DNA of 64,000 bases. Source: an uncultured Hyphomicrobiaceae bacterium. GTDB lineage: Bacteria > Pseudomonadota > Alphaproteobacteria > Rhizobiales > CALHAX01. This document shows positions 32,677 to 42,981 of this stretch, piece after piece. The notes beneath the pieces are model-generated. The model ran no database searches. It was given only the letters and a program-made list of their open reading frames with translations, and was not told the DNA's origin. Made by a program: the position numbers and the translations under genes. The stretch covers positions 53,797 to 117,796 of the forward strand of contig CALHAX010000002.1 of NCBI GenBank assembly GCA_937931785.1, given 5' to 3'. Position 1 is the first letter of the stretch, and every line of letters begins with the position of its first letter.

Positions 32677-34141
32677 CGGCGAGAAGCGCTGACGCCGGAA
32701 CCGTGATAACCCACGCAGCGGCAATGGAAAGCGCGAAGCTCCGACGCACAAGGCGACGTTTCCCGCGCAAGTTCCGGCTATTGAATGCATCGTCTGCTGT
32801 CGCATTCAGTTTGTGACCGGGGCGTAATTTGCGCTTGTTCGGATTCTCGGTGAATTCACGCAGGAACCCAACGCCGAACACTGCACCAACGGCAATGTGT
32901 GTGGAGCTGACCGGCAAGCCGAGGGTCGTTGCGATCAGCACCGTGACAGCGGACGATAACGCGACGCAATAGGCTCGTGGAGAATTCAGTCGGGTGATTT
33001 TCTGACCAACAATCGCGATAAGTTTAGGCCCAAAAAGCCCGAGCCCAAGCGCAATTCCGAACGCTCCGACGACCATAACCCAGAGCGGGATGCTGACTTT
33101 GCTTGCGATCTCGGCATCCGCACCGATCGTTGAGACGATGGCCGCCAAAGGCCCCACGGCATTCGCGACATCGTTTGCACCATGCGCGAAGGACAGCAAC
33201 GCGACGCCGATAATCAGTGGCAGGTCGAACAGCGGGTAAATGTCCTTCTTGGTATTCTCCAACGTTAGAACGCGTTTGGCGATGTAGGGCCGCGCCAGCG
33301 CAAGCGTCACCGCAAATGCCGTGACTGAAAAAGCCACAATCTGGATACCGGACGGTTTCCAGATCTTTTTCAATCCCTTTAGCGACATGTACGCGGCAAA
33401 TGCCGCCGCCATCAATCCGACCAAAACCGGGATCCAGGTACTGGCGGCCTTGAGACGATCCGGGGCGCTCAACACTTTCCGTTCGATAAAAAGCAGCAAC
33501 GCCGCAGCGACCGCAGCACCGAAAACCGGGGAGATGACCCAACTGGCCGCAATTTTGGACATTGTGACCCAATTGACCAGTCCGACGCCAGCTGCAGCAA
33601 TACCCGCCCCCAAAACACCGCCGACGATCGAATGTGTGGTCGAAACCGGTGCCCCAAGAATGGTCGCCAGGTTGATCCAGAGCGCGGCAGACAAAAGCGC
33701 TGACAGCATCAGATAGCGAAATTCGACAACCGTGATGGCGTCCCCAGGTGCGATAATACCCTTGGAGACTGTCTTGACGACGTCACCGCCTGCCAGAAGT
33801 GCACCTGCCGTTTCGCAAACTGCCGCAATTGCGATGGCCGCCGCGACCGTTAACACTTTGCCGCCGACAGCGGGCCCCATATTGTTTGCAACATCGTTGG
33901 CGCCGATGTTCAACGCCATGTACCCACCGATTACGGCTGCCGCCACGATAATCAGGTACTCTTCACCTGTTGATGATGTGAACCAAGAGCCGACAACAAG
34001 GGCGACAGCTGCCAGGAATACGAGCGCCAAACCAATCGGCACAATGGACGCCCGCGCTTTCAGGACCTGTTCCTGACTGAAACCAAAGCGCCGCAGATCG
34101 TTGACATAGCGGTTTTCAAGATTTTTTTCGGGCGTCGTCAT
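32645..34141 (-). CDS. PiT-family inorganic phosphate transporter
   Basis: The 498-residue membrane protein has the duplicated PiT signature GANDVANNMGPAVG in its first half and HGANDVANAVGPLAAI in its second. About 10-12 hydrophobic segments are visible and a long loop separates the halves. It imports phosphate coupled to protons or sodium. The C-terminus reaches into the Nudix gene's 3' end. No PhoU-like gene (DUF47) stands next to it, which is a frequent partner in other genomes. Confidence 0.93.
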   Translation of the reverse strand: MTTPEKNLENRYVNDLRRFGFSQEQVLKARASIVPIGLALVFLAAVALVVGSWFTSSTGEEYLIIVAAAVIGGYMALNIGANDVANNMGPAVGGKVLTVAAAIAIAAVCETAGALLAGGDVVKTVSKGIIAPGDAITVVEFRYLMLSALLSAALWINLATILGAPVSTTHSIVGGVLGAGIAAAGVGLVNWVTMSKIAASWVISPVFGAAVAAALLLFIERKVLSAPDRLKAASTWIPVLVGLMAAAFAAYMSLKGLKKIWKPSGIQIVAFSVTAFAVTLALARPYIAKRVLTLENTKKDIYPLFDLPLIIGVALLSFAHGANDVANAVGPLAAIVSTIGADAEIASKVSIPLWVMVVGAFGIALGLGLFGPKLIAIVGQKITRLNSPRAYCVALSSAVTVLIATTLGLPVSSTHIAVGAVFGVGFLREFTENPNKRKLRPGHKLNATADDAFNSRNLRGKRRLVRRSFALSIAAAWVITVPASALLAAMIYAGLQLL

Positions 34142-34394
34142 GAGCGGTCCGGAGTTTGATAAGGGCGGCCGGCACTCTGCGGGCGCGACGGGGCAAGACT
34201 CGTGTCTCGCTTCAACGTCTCAAGTTAGGTGCATTCTACCCGAACGTCAGTAACAAGACCTCCAAAAGCGTTCTGATATGGCCTTTATCCTCAGGTTTGC
34301 GGTCACGAGGTTGCATCCGGGAGCATCCAGACAATCAGGCTTGCGCATTCAGGCCATTTCAACACACGGCGGTGTTGAGATACAGATACACGCC

Positions 34395-35978
34395 CTATTC
34401 CCACTCAATCGTCCCCGGGGGCTTCGAAGTGACATCATAGACGACCCGGTTGATGCCGGGGACTTCGTTGATGATGCGCGTTGCGACCCGGCCGAGGAAG
34501 GCGTGATCGAAGGGGAAATAATCAGCGGTCATGCCGTCGACACTATTAACCGCACGCAGGCCACAGACGAAATCGTAAGTCCGGGCGTCGCCCATGACAC
34601 CTACCGTCTGGACAGGCAAGAGCACGGCAAAGGCCTGCCAGATGTCGTCGTAGAGGCCGGATTGGCGGATTTCATCGAGGTACACCGCGTCGGCCTGTTG
34701 AAGGATTTTTACTTTCTCCGGCGAGACGGCACCCGGAATGCGGATACCGAGCCCAGGCCCCGGGAATGGGTGGCGCCCCACAAACGTTTCGGGCAAACCA
34801 AGCTCGCGACCGAGCGCACGAACTTCGTCCTTGAAAAGTTCACGCAGTGGCTCAACCAGCTTCAGGTTCATGCGATCCGGCAGGCCACCAACGTTATGGT
34901 GCGACTTGATCGTGACCGAGGGACCGCCGGTGAACGACACGCTTTCGATCACGTCCGGATAAAGCGTCCCCTGGGCCAGGAACGCAGCACCGCCAATTTT
35001 CTTCGCCTCTTCCTCGAAAACATCGATGAACAGACCACCGATGATCTTTCGTTTTTTCTCCGGATCTGCCACGCCATCAAGCGCGCCGAGAAACCGGTCG
35101 CCAGCTTCAACGTGGACGAGCGGGATATTGTAGTGCTCGCGGAACAATCGGACGACTTCGTCGCCTTCGTTCAGGCGCATCAGGCCATGATCGACGAAAA
35201 TGCAGGTGAGTTGCTCGCCAATGGCCTCGTGGATGAGCACGGCAGCAACAGCGGAGTCCACGCCACCGGATAGACCGCAGATCACACGGCCGTCGCCGAC
35301 CTGGGCGCGGATCTTGGCAATCTCCACATCGCGGAAGTGCGCCATGGACCAGTCGCCCTTGCACCCGGCAATGCGATGGACAAAATTATTCAGCAGTTTG
35401 GCACCGTCCGGGGTGTGCACAACCTCCGGGTGGAACTGCACGGCGTACATGTTCCGTTTTTGATCCGCGATGGCCGCGAACGGTGCGCCTTTGGAAACGC
35501 CGACGACCTCGAAGCCATCAGGAAGTTGGGTAACGCGGTCACCGTGGCTCATCCAGACCTGGTGTTTTTCGCCCGTTTTCCAGACCCCATCAAAGAGTGG
35601 CGTGTCAGCGGTGATTTCCAGTTCAGCGCGCCCGAACTCGCGGTGGTGCCCGGCCTCCACGCCGCCGCCCATCTGCTCGACCATCGTCTGTTCGCCGTAG
35701 CAGATGCCGAGCACCGGCAAATTTGCCTCGAAGACCCAGTCTGGAGCTCGGGGGGTACCCATTTCAGTGACGCTGGCTGGCCCGCCAGAAAGAATCACAG
35801 CACGCGGATTGAGGCGTGCCATCGCGTCCTCGGCGGCGTTGAACGGAACAATCTCGGAGTAAACTCCGGCCTCCCGAACACGGCGCGCAATAAGTTGCGT
35901 GACCTGCGAACCGAAGTCGATAATCAGGATGTTTTCCTGGGGTGCCTCTTGCGGCGCATTTTCAGTGTTCTCTGTCAT
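34395..35978 (-). CDS. guaA: GMP synthase (glutamine-hydrolysing) GuaA
   Basis: Converts XMP to GMP using glutamine and ATP. The 527-residue protein has a class I glutaminase domain with catalytic Cys in LGICYGEQ and His/Glu in QFHPEVVH. The ATP-pyrophosphatase domain carries the P-loop-like [10 protein letters not shown]. The C-terminal dimerisation domain ends PPGTIEWE. The N-terminus is slightly extended by a Glu/Pro-rich run of about 15 residues. It works with guaB, 3 kb away on the same strand. Confidence 0.97.
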   Translation of the reverse strand: MTENTENAPQEAPQENILIIDFGSQVTQLIARRVREAGVYSEIVPFNAAEDAMARLNPRAVILSGGPASVTEMGTPRAPDWVFEANLPVLGICYGEQTMVEQMGGGVEAGHHREFGRAELEITADTPLFDGVWKTGEKHQVWMSHGDRVTQLPDGFEVVGVSKGAPFAAIADQKRNMYAVQFHPEVVHTPDGAKLLNNFVHRIAGCKGDWSMAHFRDVEIAKIRAQVGDGRVICGLSGGVDSAVAAVLIHEAIGEQLTCIFVDHGLMRLNEGDEVVRLFREHYNIPLVHVEAGDRFLGALDGVADPEKKRKIIGGLFIDVFEEEAKKIGGAAFLAQGTLYPDVIESVSFTGGPSVTIKSHHNVGGLPDRMNLKLVEPLRELFKDEVRALGRELGLPETFVGRHPFPGPGLGIRIPGAVSPEKVKILQQADAVYLDEIRQSGLYDDIWQAFAVLLPVQTVGVMGDARTYDFVCGLRAVNSVDGMTADYFPFDHAFLGRVATRIINEVPGINRVVYDVTSKPPGTIEWE

Positions 35979-36034
35979 CCGCAGCCTTTACCCGACGCGA
36001 TGCGAGTCGGCAATGTGGCGGGGACACCCCGAGG

Positions 36035-36553
36035 CTAGAAGCCGGGCGGGAGGTATACGCCAGTCGGCCAACCGTTCAGCATCCAGACGTGAGCATTCAG
36101 AGCAAAGGCGATGCAGATCCATACGAGATACGGCACGAACAGGATCGCCGCGGTCTTGTGGCAACGCCAGGCGAACCAGATGAACGCCGCAACGACCAGT
36201 ACAAGAAGGCCAATGTCGAGTAATGCAGCGTCGATCCGGTACTCGCCAAAAAATAACCACGACCAGACACCGTTCAGGCCGAGCTGGATAAACCATAACG
36301 CAATCGGGATGACCTTGTTGGACTGCGCGGTCCAGACCAAGGCGCCAGCAACCGCCATGAACAGGTAGAGAGTGCTCCACACAATCGGGAAAACATAGTT
36401 CGGCGGCGTCCAGGCCGGTCGCTCGATGGCGTTGTACCATTCACCCGGCGTAAACTTCAGCCCGGCAAAGACCGCGCACATCGTGATCATGCCGAAGACG
36501 AGAACCCAGAGCCAGAAACTTGCGGTGACGCGTCCGTCGTCGACATAAGCCAT
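36035..36553 (-). CDS. tspO: TspO/MBR-family membrane protein
   Basis: The 172-residue protein has five membrane segments and the family motifs PAWTPPNYVFPIVWSTLYLFMA and ALWFIQLGLNGVWSWLFF, both rich in the conserved Trp residues. A further WFAWRCHKTAA segment precedes the last helix. TspO binds porphyrins and related tetrapyrroles and affects photosynthesis or stress genes in Rhodobacter. Here the role is not tested. GAGG precedes ATG 36553. It starts 4 nt after the rsmB stop, so it shares the transcript. Confidence 0.92.
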   Translation of the reverse strand: MAYVDDGRVTASFWLWVLVFGMITMCAVFAGLKFTPGEWYNAIERPAWTPPNYVFPIVWSTLYLFMAVAGALVWTAQSNKVIPIALWFIQLGLNGVWSWLFFGEYRIDAALLDIGLLVLVVAAFIWFAWRCHKTAAILFVPYLVWICIAFALNAHVWMLNGWPTGVYLPPGF

Positions 36554-36557
36554 GATC

Positions 36558-37871
36558 TCAATCCTCTTTGCGCCGTTCGAGGACGGCAAAATAGAACCCG
36601 TCCGTTCCGGTCGATGCGGGAGTCAGACGCATGGAGGCCATATCGTCAGACCACGGCGAAGGTTTGTCAAAACCGTAGAGCTCGCGCCAGGCTTCTTCGG
36701 CGGAAACGAGTTCGAAATCCGGGTTATGCTCGATGAAATGGTGCACCTGATGCTCGTTTTCAACGGGAAGCACAGAGCAAGTGATATAACAGAGGTAGCC
36801 ACCGGGTCGCACATAATTGCGTGCGTCAGCCAGAATATTGCGCTGTTCCTCCTGACGTTCGGTGAGGGCCTCGGGCGTGAGTTTCCATTTGGCATCCGGG
36901 CGGCGGCGCCAAACACCCGTGCCGGTGCAGGGCGCGTCAATCACAACCCGATCCATCTTGCCGACAAGGTCTGCGAGATCTGTCGCAGGTCCGTCGCCAG
37001 ATGGCGTGCGAACCTGCACGTTATGCGCACCAGCTCGCTTCAAGCGCTGGTGGATCGGTGCAAGGCGGCCCTTGTTGCTGTCGTAAGCGAAAATCTGCCC
37101 CTTGTTCTTCATTGCCGCGGCGAGCGCTAGGGTTTTTCCTCCGCCACCGGCGCAGTAGTCAAGGATCTGCTCGCCAGGCTTGGCAAATACAAGTTCGGAG
37201 ACGATCTGCGAGCCTTCGTCCTGAATTTCGAAATGGCCTCTTTGAAAGCCAGGTTCGTTCTGTACATTTGGCGTACGGCCGGTCGCTGGAGGCGGTGCAA
37301 TCCGCAGACCGTTGCTTGCGATCCGACAAGGTTTCGCGCCCGCCTTTGTGAGCGCTTTTTGAACCTTCTCGAGCGTTGATTTCAGCGTGTTGACCCGCAA
37401 ATCGAGTGGAGCACGTTCGGCGAGCGCCTGACCTTCCGCGACAGCGTCATCCTCAAACATCTCTTCAAACGACGGCCAGAGCCATTCAGGGATATTTGCC
37501 TGTATGTGTGGTGGCGCATCCTGCAGCTGCGTAAAGCTTTCAAGCGCCTGACGTTCCGCATCAGTGAGCGCGTCAGGGGCATGCTGCGAGCCGTCCACGA
37601 CAACCGCGATTTCATCCAGCGATTGTTTCCAAACCAGCACAAGCGCACCCAGCACAAGTGCGCGGGATGTTTCTTCTCCCAGCAGTGTCGTGCTGGCACT
37701 TTTCACCCGTAGCGCGTCGTAGACCAGATTGCCGATGGAAGACCTGTCGCCGGAGCCGGCAAAGCGATGCGCCCGCCCCCACTCGGAAAGCGCAATGGAG
37801 GCCGGGCGATGATGGCTCAGTACGTCGTCCAGAACCTCGATGGCCGCCTGGATCCGTCCGCCGGGCTTCAT
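36558..37871 (-). CDS. 16S rRNA cytosine-C5 methyltransferase, RsmB family
   Basis: Methylates C967 of 16S rRNA if it is RsmB. The 437-residue protein has an N-terminal helical NusB-like domain followed by the SAM-dependent RNA methyltransferase domain: DYCAGGGGKTLALA (motif I), VVIDAPCTGTGVWRRRPD (catalytic loop) and YITCSVLPVENE, with the two conserved Cys of RNA m5C methyltransferases. ATG 37871 overlaps the MAPEG stop as ATGA. The run guaB-MAPEG-rsmB is a known arrangement. Confidence 0.9.
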   Translation of the reverse strand: MKPGGRIQAAIEVLDDVLSHHRPASIALSEWGRAHRFAGSGDRSSIGNLVYDALRVKSASTTLLGEETSRALVLGALVLVWKQSLDEIAVVVDGSQHAPDALTDAERQALESFTQLQDAPPHIQANIPEWLWPSFEEMFEDDAVAEGQALAERAPLDLRVNTLKSTLEKVQKALTKAGAKPCRIASNGLRIAPPPATGRTPNVQNEPGFQRGHFEIQDEGSQIVSELVFAKPGEQILDYCAGGGGKTLALAAAMKNKGQIFAYDSNKGRLAPIHQRLKRAGAHNVQVRTPSGDGPATDLADLVGKMDRVVIDAPCTGTGVWRRRPDAKWKLTPEALTERQEEQRNILADARNYVRPGGYLCYITCSVLPVENEHQVHHFIEHNPDFELVSAEEAWRELYGFDKPSPWSDDMASMRLTPASTGTDGFYFAVLERRKED

Positions 37872-38308
37872 ACCGCGATATCAGTCGGCATGGTGCGAAC
37901 GATATGCACCGTAAGAAGCGCCCACATGACCGCAAGCACCGCCACGCCGCATACGAAGCTTGCAAAGCGGAACCGGATGTTGCGCCCCGTCGTCTGGATG
38001 AAGGCATGCAAAAGGCGGAAGGCAACGAATATCCATGCGAGCGTGACAAAAACCGTCCCTGCATAGCCGAATTGCAGCGCAAAGAGGACCGTGGCATAAA
38101 ACAAGATCGGCAGTTCGAGCTGGTTATGGAAGGCGTTGCTGATGCGCTGGACACGCTCCGGCCACGCCCGTTGACCAAGTGCGATCTGCGACACACGAAC
38201 TTTTTCCTGAGACAGGGAACGCAAGCGCACCCGCCCCATCCAGACGAGCAGGATCAAGGTCAGGCCCACCTGTGCGAGCGCGGGGAAGAAAAGGTCATGG
38301 GCTGTCAT
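37868..38308 (-). CDS. MAPEG-family integral membrane protein
   Basis: The 146-residue protein has four hydrophobic segments and the MAPEG-type motif RISNAFHNQLELPILFYATVLFALQ, with FRLLHAFIQTTGRN later. MAPEG proteins include microsomal glutathione transferases; the bacterial members in this locus are uncharacterised. It is encoded 5 nt downstream of guaB's stop codon direction and overlaps rsmB by 4 nt, so one transcript is likely. Confidence 0.88.
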   Translation of the reverse strand: MTAHDLFFPALAQVGLTLILLVWMGRVRLRSLSQEKVRVSQIALGQRAWPERVQRISNAFHNQLELPILFYATVLFALQFGYAGTVFVTLAWIFVAFRLLHAFIQTTGRNIRFRFASFVCGVAVLAVMWALLTVHIVRTMPTDIAV

Positions 38309-38313
38309 ATCTG

Positions 38314-39810
38314 TTAGCCGCTCATTGGGTAATTGGGACTCTCGCGCGTGATCGTCACGTCATGTGAATGACTTTCGCGAAGTGACGCTGCGGAGATGCG
38401 GATGAATTCGGCGCGTTCCTGAAGATCCGGGATCGTGGCCGAACCGGTGTATCCCATGGTGGCGCGCAAACCGCCGACAAGCTGATGCAGTACAGAACCA
38501 AGCGGGCCTTTGTAGGCGACCTGTCCCTCGATCCCTTCCGGCACAAGCTTGAGGCTGTTCTTGACCTCTTCCTGGAAATATCGATCTGCCGACCCACGCG
38601 CCATTGCGCCAACCGATCCCATACCACGGTAGGCTTTGTAGGAGCGCCCCTGATAGAGAAATACTTCGCCAGGGCTTTCGTCGGTGCCAGCCAGAAGAGA
38701 TCCGATCATGGCACAATCTGCACCGGCGGCGATGGCCTTCGACATGTCGCCAGACAGTTTTATTCCGCCATCTGCAATGACAGGAACACGAGAACTCTGG
38801 GCTGCTTCTGCGCATTCCATGATGGCCGTCAGTTGCGGCACGCCAACGCCCGCCACGACGCGTGTCGTGCAAATCGAGCCTGGACCAATGCCCACCTTCA
38901 CGCAATCGGCCCCCGCATCGATCAGCGCTTTGGTGGCGTCTGCCGTTGCTACATTCCCGGCGATGACCTGCGCCGAATTCGACTGCCGTTTGATGCGGGA
39001 CACGGCCTCCAGAACGCGCGATGAATGCCCATGCGCCGTATCGACCACGACCAGGTCTGCACCAGAATCAATGAGTTGTTCGGTGCGTTCGAAACCGGCA
39101 TCACCGACAGTCGTCGCTGCCGCGACGCGCAATCGTCCTTGTGCGTCCTTGCAGGCATTCGGGTGGTGTGCGGACTTCTCGATATCCGTGACCGTAATCA
39201 AACCGATGCAGCAGTGGTCGTCATCGACCACAACCAGTTTCTCGATGCGATGCTGGTGCAGCAGTCGTTTGGCTGCCACCATATCAACATCCTGCGGAAC
39301 AGTGATGACCTCACGCGTCATGAGTTCTGTCACGGGTTGCTTGGGGTTGTCGGCGAAGCGCACATCGCGGTTTGTCAGAATGCCTGCCAGTTTGCCGTTG
39401 AGGTTTCCGCCCTTCGGGAGTTCGACGACCGGAATGCTCGAAATCTTGTGCTGCTCCATGATCGCCAGAGCGTCGGCCAATGTGCCATCTGGTGTCATGG
39501 TGATGGGGTTGACCACCATTCCGGACTCGTAGCGTTTGACCTGCGCGACCTGTGCCGCCTGCAGTTCCGGATCCATGTTGCGGTGGATGACGCCAATGCC
39601 GCCGGCCTGGGCCATGGCAATGGCAAGTGGCGCCTCTGTCACGGTGTCCATTGCGGCGGAAAGAATCGGAATATTGGTCGTAATGCTCTGCGTGATGCGC
39701 GATGCGACGATCACGTCGCTTGGCAAGACCTCGGATGGACCAGGCCGCAACAGCACGTCGTCGAACGTCAGAGCAACGGGTAAGCCAAGTATGCCCGCAC
39801 CTTTGGTCAT
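38314..39810 (-). CDS. guaB: Inosine-5'-monophosphate dehydrogenase GuaB
   Basis: Oxidises IMP to XMP, the rate-limiting step of guanine nucleotide synthesis. The 498-residue protein has the N-terminal [12 protein letters not shown], a pair of CBS domains in the middle (about 95-215), and the catalytic Cys in GPGSICTTR with the flanking GAD and the flap region. ATG 39810 has AGGAG 9 nt ahead; the frame extends 34 codons further upstream without a suitable site. Confidence 0.97.
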   Translation of the reverse strand: MTKGAGILGLPVALTFDDVLLRPGPSEVLPSDVIVASRITQSITTNIPILSAAMDTVTEAPLAIAMAQAGGIGVIHRNMDPELQAAQVAQVKRYESGMVVNPITMTPDGTLADALAIMEQHKISSIPVVELPKGGNLNGKLAGILTNRDVRFADNPKQPVTELMTREVITVPQDVDMVAAKRLLHQHRIEKLVVVDDDHCCIGLITVTDIEKSAHHPNACKDAQGRLRVAAATTVGDAGFERTEQLIDSGADLVVVDTAHGHSSRVLEAVSRIKRQSNSAQVIAGNVATADATKALIDAGADCVKVGIGPGSICTTRVVAGVGVPQLTAIMECAEAAQSSRVPVIADGGIKLSGDMSKAIAAGADCAMIGSLLAGTDESPGEVFLYQGRSYKAYRGMGSVGAMARGSADRYFQEEVKNSLKLVPEGIEGQVAYKGPLGSVLHQLVGGLRATMGYTGSATIPDLQERAEFIRISAASLRESHSHDVTITRESPNYPMSG

Positions 39811-39967
39811 GTGCCGGTCTCCTGCAATGTCACGTCGAATCGGGATTTTTCTGCCAGCGGTGTAGCAGGTGCACGTGTACAGGGGAAGATGGGCGATGCA
39901 TCGGGCCTGCATCTCCCGGCAGGCTCGTATGGTTATGGGGTCAGACCGGTGGCAATTTCATTCAAAA

Positions 39968-39997
39968 GGCGGCCCGCCCATCAAAGGGAGGCCCGCC
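39968..39997. terminator. Bidirectional hairpin between guaB's promoter side and the RTX gene
   Basis: GGCGGCCCGCCC (39968-39979) pairs with GGGAGGCCCGCC (39986-39997) with two mismatches. On the minus strand it follows the RTX gene stop by 26 nt and is followed by TTTTGAA, consistent with an intrinsic terminator of that gene. Confidence 0.65.
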
Positions 39998-40023
39998 TGT
40001 TCTTTTCGGTTGTATAGACGCGA

Positions 40024-42810
40024 TCATACAAGAATGAAGTCGTCGATGATTTCTGCCGTGGTGTTCGTGCCTTCCAGAACGGCGATCAGAACATTGTTGT
40101 TCGCCCCACCCGTGGCGTCTGCATACACCGCTGTATCTGCACCAAGCTGGGTGACGGTAAGATGACCGCTGGCCTGGGCCGACGCCGTCGTCATCGCAGC
40201 ACCGCCTGCGAAAGTGTCAAACATGGCACGCAGATCAAGAAGATCACTATCTGCCATCGTAAAGTCGGTGATTGTATCGCCGCCTTCCCCAATATTGGTG
40301 AAGTTGAAGAGATCTGCTCCGCCACCGCCTGTCAGTATGTCCAATCCCAGACCACCGGCAATATTGTCGTTGCCATCACCGGCCATGATCGTGTCGTTGC
40401 CGCCCTGCCCAAGTATGACGTCGTTGCCGCCAAACGTTTCGAGCACATTGGCTGAGTCATTGCCCAACATCAGGTTCTGGATGTTGTTGCCAACACCATC
40501 ATTGCCAGTGCCGTCGATCGGGTTCGCAGCGCCGCCCTTCATGATGAGGATTTCAACGTTGTCCGGGAGCGTATAGCTCACGGCCGTGCGGAGGATATCG
40601 TATTCTCCACCATTGAAATTTTCTTCCACGACGTCATCCACACGATCGACATGATAGCCATCGCTGCCGGTACCTCCCCGCATGATGTCGGCACCGTTCT
40701 GTCCATCGAGTGAGTCATTACCACCATTTCCGATCAACAGATCATTTCCGTTTCCACCGGCAATACCATTCGCGCCGTTGTTGCCTTCGATGCGGTTCGC
40801 AAGCTGATTGCCCAGTCCGTCTATATTTCCGATCCCGATGAGATCGAGATTCTCGACGTTCGCGCCCAGAATGTAGCTGACCGTACTTTCAACTGTGTCG
40901 AGACCTTCTCCAACGAGTTCGGTCACAACGTCCGACAGCGTGTCCACGACGTAGGTGTCATCACCGGTACCACCGATCATCGTGTCACTGCCTGTCCCGC
41001 CATTGAGACGATCATTGCCAGCATTGCCGGTGAACGTGTCGTTGCCTGCGTTACCGACAAAGCTGTCACGCCCGGCCGTTCCGACCATCGTTTCCGAACT
41101 TCCGTCGCCGTTGATCCGAACGAAATCATGGGTCGCGTTCCAGTTCACGAACTGCAGGTTGGAAAGATCGATGGAGTTTTGACCGAACATGTCGAACTCA
41201 AGGATGTCGGTTGTGCCAGGGGAATTGCCGTAGCCGACGACCTGGAGATCGTCCGCCAGGCCATTCCCGAGTTGAGATGCCGCAAATGAGGCTGTTTTTG
41301 CTCCGTTTCCAAAATTGATGGAATACTGCAATTCCTCTATACTGGTGAGGAAAGTACCGGAGAAATCCACGCTGTTGTTGCCGGACAGCGCCAAGGTATC
41401 ATGGCCTTCGCCTCCGTCGACAAACTCGAAAGGTCCAGCTTCGCCTGCCTCGAAATTGAACCGGTCGTCGCCGTCCCAGCCAAAGGCGCGGCGGTCATCC
41501 AGATCCATGTTGATGATATCGTCACCAACCGTGCCGATGACCTGATCACCGATGTAGACGTTCTCAGGGTTCGCGCCATCCCGGGGATCCCAGATCGCCA
41601 TGTGAACGTCGGTGTCATTATTGACGAGGCCGCCGGCAGCTGGCGACTCGGTCCACGTCACCGCAATCCGACCGTCGGCCATTCCCTCAACGTCGATATC
41701 GATACCACCCGCCGATACGCCAATGGCAACGTCAGTGTCGATGTCAAATTCGTCTCCGACGGGATTGCCCGATGCGTCGAACCGTTGACCGTGAATGTCG
41801 GCAGTTGGTGCGTCCAGCCAGACCAGCACAAAACCGCCATCCTGAAGTGAAGCCGCAACCGGTGCGAGTTGATTTCCGTCCGTGGTGTCGTTGGGTATGA
41901 AGGTCGACGTTACCGGCGCTCCGCTTTCATTATAAACGCGCGCACGGATACCGGTATTTGTGCCGCCACTTGAATCGGCCACCCACGTGATGACAAAACC
42001 GCCATCGGTCAGAGCTGTGACATGTGGATCGCTCGAGTCGGTCAAACCATCATAAACGAGGACATTTCCTCCGATCGTGCCATCCTGCTGAACAATATTA
42101 AAATAGATGTCATCATCATCTCCGGCAGGCCCATCCTGATCGGAGAACACGACGACATAGGCACCGTCGTTAACGCCGCCTGTCAGCGTGGTCACGCTGT
42201 GTCCGGCAAATCCTTCGCCGTTACCGGAGCCACCGTCGAAGATGGTAGCGGCATCGGAGTAGGAGTCGTTTTGCGGATTGTAGGTCTTGCGGACCAGATC
42301 CACATCGCCATTGCCGTTGTCGACCTCGTAAGTCACCAGAACACGGTTGCTGGCTGAGACGGAAACATTGGGGTTTGAAAAGGTTGGCGTACCATCAATG
42401 CTGGCATCGATGATCGTCACGCCGGAAAAATCAAAGGTTCCATCCGCATTATATTCCTGAAGGCGCAATGTGGCTTCGCCTCCGTGAACGTCCTCATAAA
42501 CCGCGACAAAGCCACCATTCGGCAGTGCTGCAATCTCAACGTCTCGCTCGCTGCCGGACTGGTTAATGGCCGTATTGATCAGAAATTCATCGCCTTGCGG
42601 CTCACCAAGTGAATTGTAGAGACGACCAACGATATCCGTGCTGGCCGGACTGCCGGCACCGACATCCGCATTGGACGAGTAGACGACAAGAATATTGCCA
42701 CTGGCGAGATGAATGATCTTCGGGTCGAACTGATCGTTCGTGAGATTGGTGATACCATCTTCGGTGCTGACGAGTTGTGTGGGACGCCAGTTTTCGGGGG
42801 TCTGTGGCAT
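40024..42810 (-). CDS. Large RTX-type calcium-binding secreted protein
   Basis: The 928-residue protein has no Sec signal peptide. The first about 400 residues hold repeats of the type GGFVxxWxDxxG (GGFVAVYED, GGFVITWVAD, GGFVLVWLD), as in beta-propeller-like repeat domains of alphaproteobacterial adhesins. The second half carries hemolysin-type calcium-binding nonapeptides (GNAGNDTFTGN, GGTGSDTMIGGTGDD, GGNGNDLLIGN). The C-terminus ends in a typical type I secretion-competent region (TDFTMADSDLLDLRAMF, then FILV). It is probably exported by a type I system; no ABC/HlyD/TolC genes are next to it. ATG 42810 has AAGGA 9 nt upstream. Confidence 0.85.
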   Translation of the reverse strand: MPQTPENWRPTQLVSTEDGITNLTNDQFDPKIIHLASGNILVVYSSNADVGAGSPASTDIVGRLYNSLGEPQGDEFLINTAINQSGSERDVEIAALPNGGFVAVYEDVHGGEATLRLQEYNADGTFDFSGVTIIDASIDGTPTFSNPNVSVSASNRVLVTYEVDNGNGDVDLVRKTYNPQNDSYSDAATIFDGGSGNGEGFAGHSVTTLTGGVNDGAYVVVFSDQDGPAGDDDDIYFNIVQQDGTIGGNVLVYDGLTDSSDPHVTALTDGGFVITWVADSSGGTNTGIRARVYNESGAPVTSTFIPNDTTDGNQLAPVAASLQDGGFVLVWLDAPTADIHGQRFDASGNPVGDEFDIDTDVAIGVSAGGIDIDVEGMADGRIAVTWTESPAAGGLVNNDTDVHMAIWDPRDGANPENVYIGDQVIGTVGDDIINMDLDDRRAFGWDGDDRFNFEAGEAGPFEFVDGGEGHDTLALSGNNSVDFSGTFLTSIEELQYSINFGNGAKTASFAASQLGNGLADDLQVVGYGNSPGTTDILEFDMFGQNSIDLSNLQFVNWNATHDFVRINGDGSSETMVGTAGRDSFVGNAGNDTFTGNAGNDRLNGGTGSDTMIGGTGDDTYVVDTLSDVVTELVGEGLDTVESTVSYILGANVENLDLIGIGNIDGLGNQLANRIEGNNGANGIAGGNGNDLLIGNGGNDSLDGQNGADIMRGGTGSDGYHVDRVDDVVEENFNGGEYDILRTAVSYTLPDNVEILIMKGGAANPIDGTGNDGVGNNIQNLMLGNDSANVLETFGGNDVILGQGGNDTIMAGDGNDNIAGGLGLDILTGGGGADLFNFTNIGEGGDTITDFTMADSDLLDLRAMFDTFAGGAAMTTASAQASGHLTVTQLGADTAVYADATGGANNNVLIAVLEGTNTTAEIIDDFILV

Positions 42811-42981
42811 GTCCAGGTTCCTTTGTTGCGCGTGCTTCAAATCGGGAGACACACAGGTGTCTTGAAGCTTGGTCGCAACGCAGAACGGAAAGGTTCATTG
42901 GTTGAAGAAAATTTACGCAAACGCCGTGAGAGCGAAGACGCACGAGCAGATGCCTCAACCTCGACAGTCACCAGCGACTGG

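Noticed and set aside
34278..35273. 331-codon + strand frame opposite guaA
   Set aside because: Mirror frame of guaA, which has all catalytic motifs; the mirror has no protein features.
40300..41100. DNA tandem repeat array
   Set aside because: The repetition comes from calcium-binding nonapeptide codons of the RTX protein, not from a non-coding repeat.
41401..41850. 149-codon + strand frame inside the RTX gene
   Set aside because: Reverse-strand shadow of the repetitive RTX coding sequence; no ribosome-binding site and biased composition.
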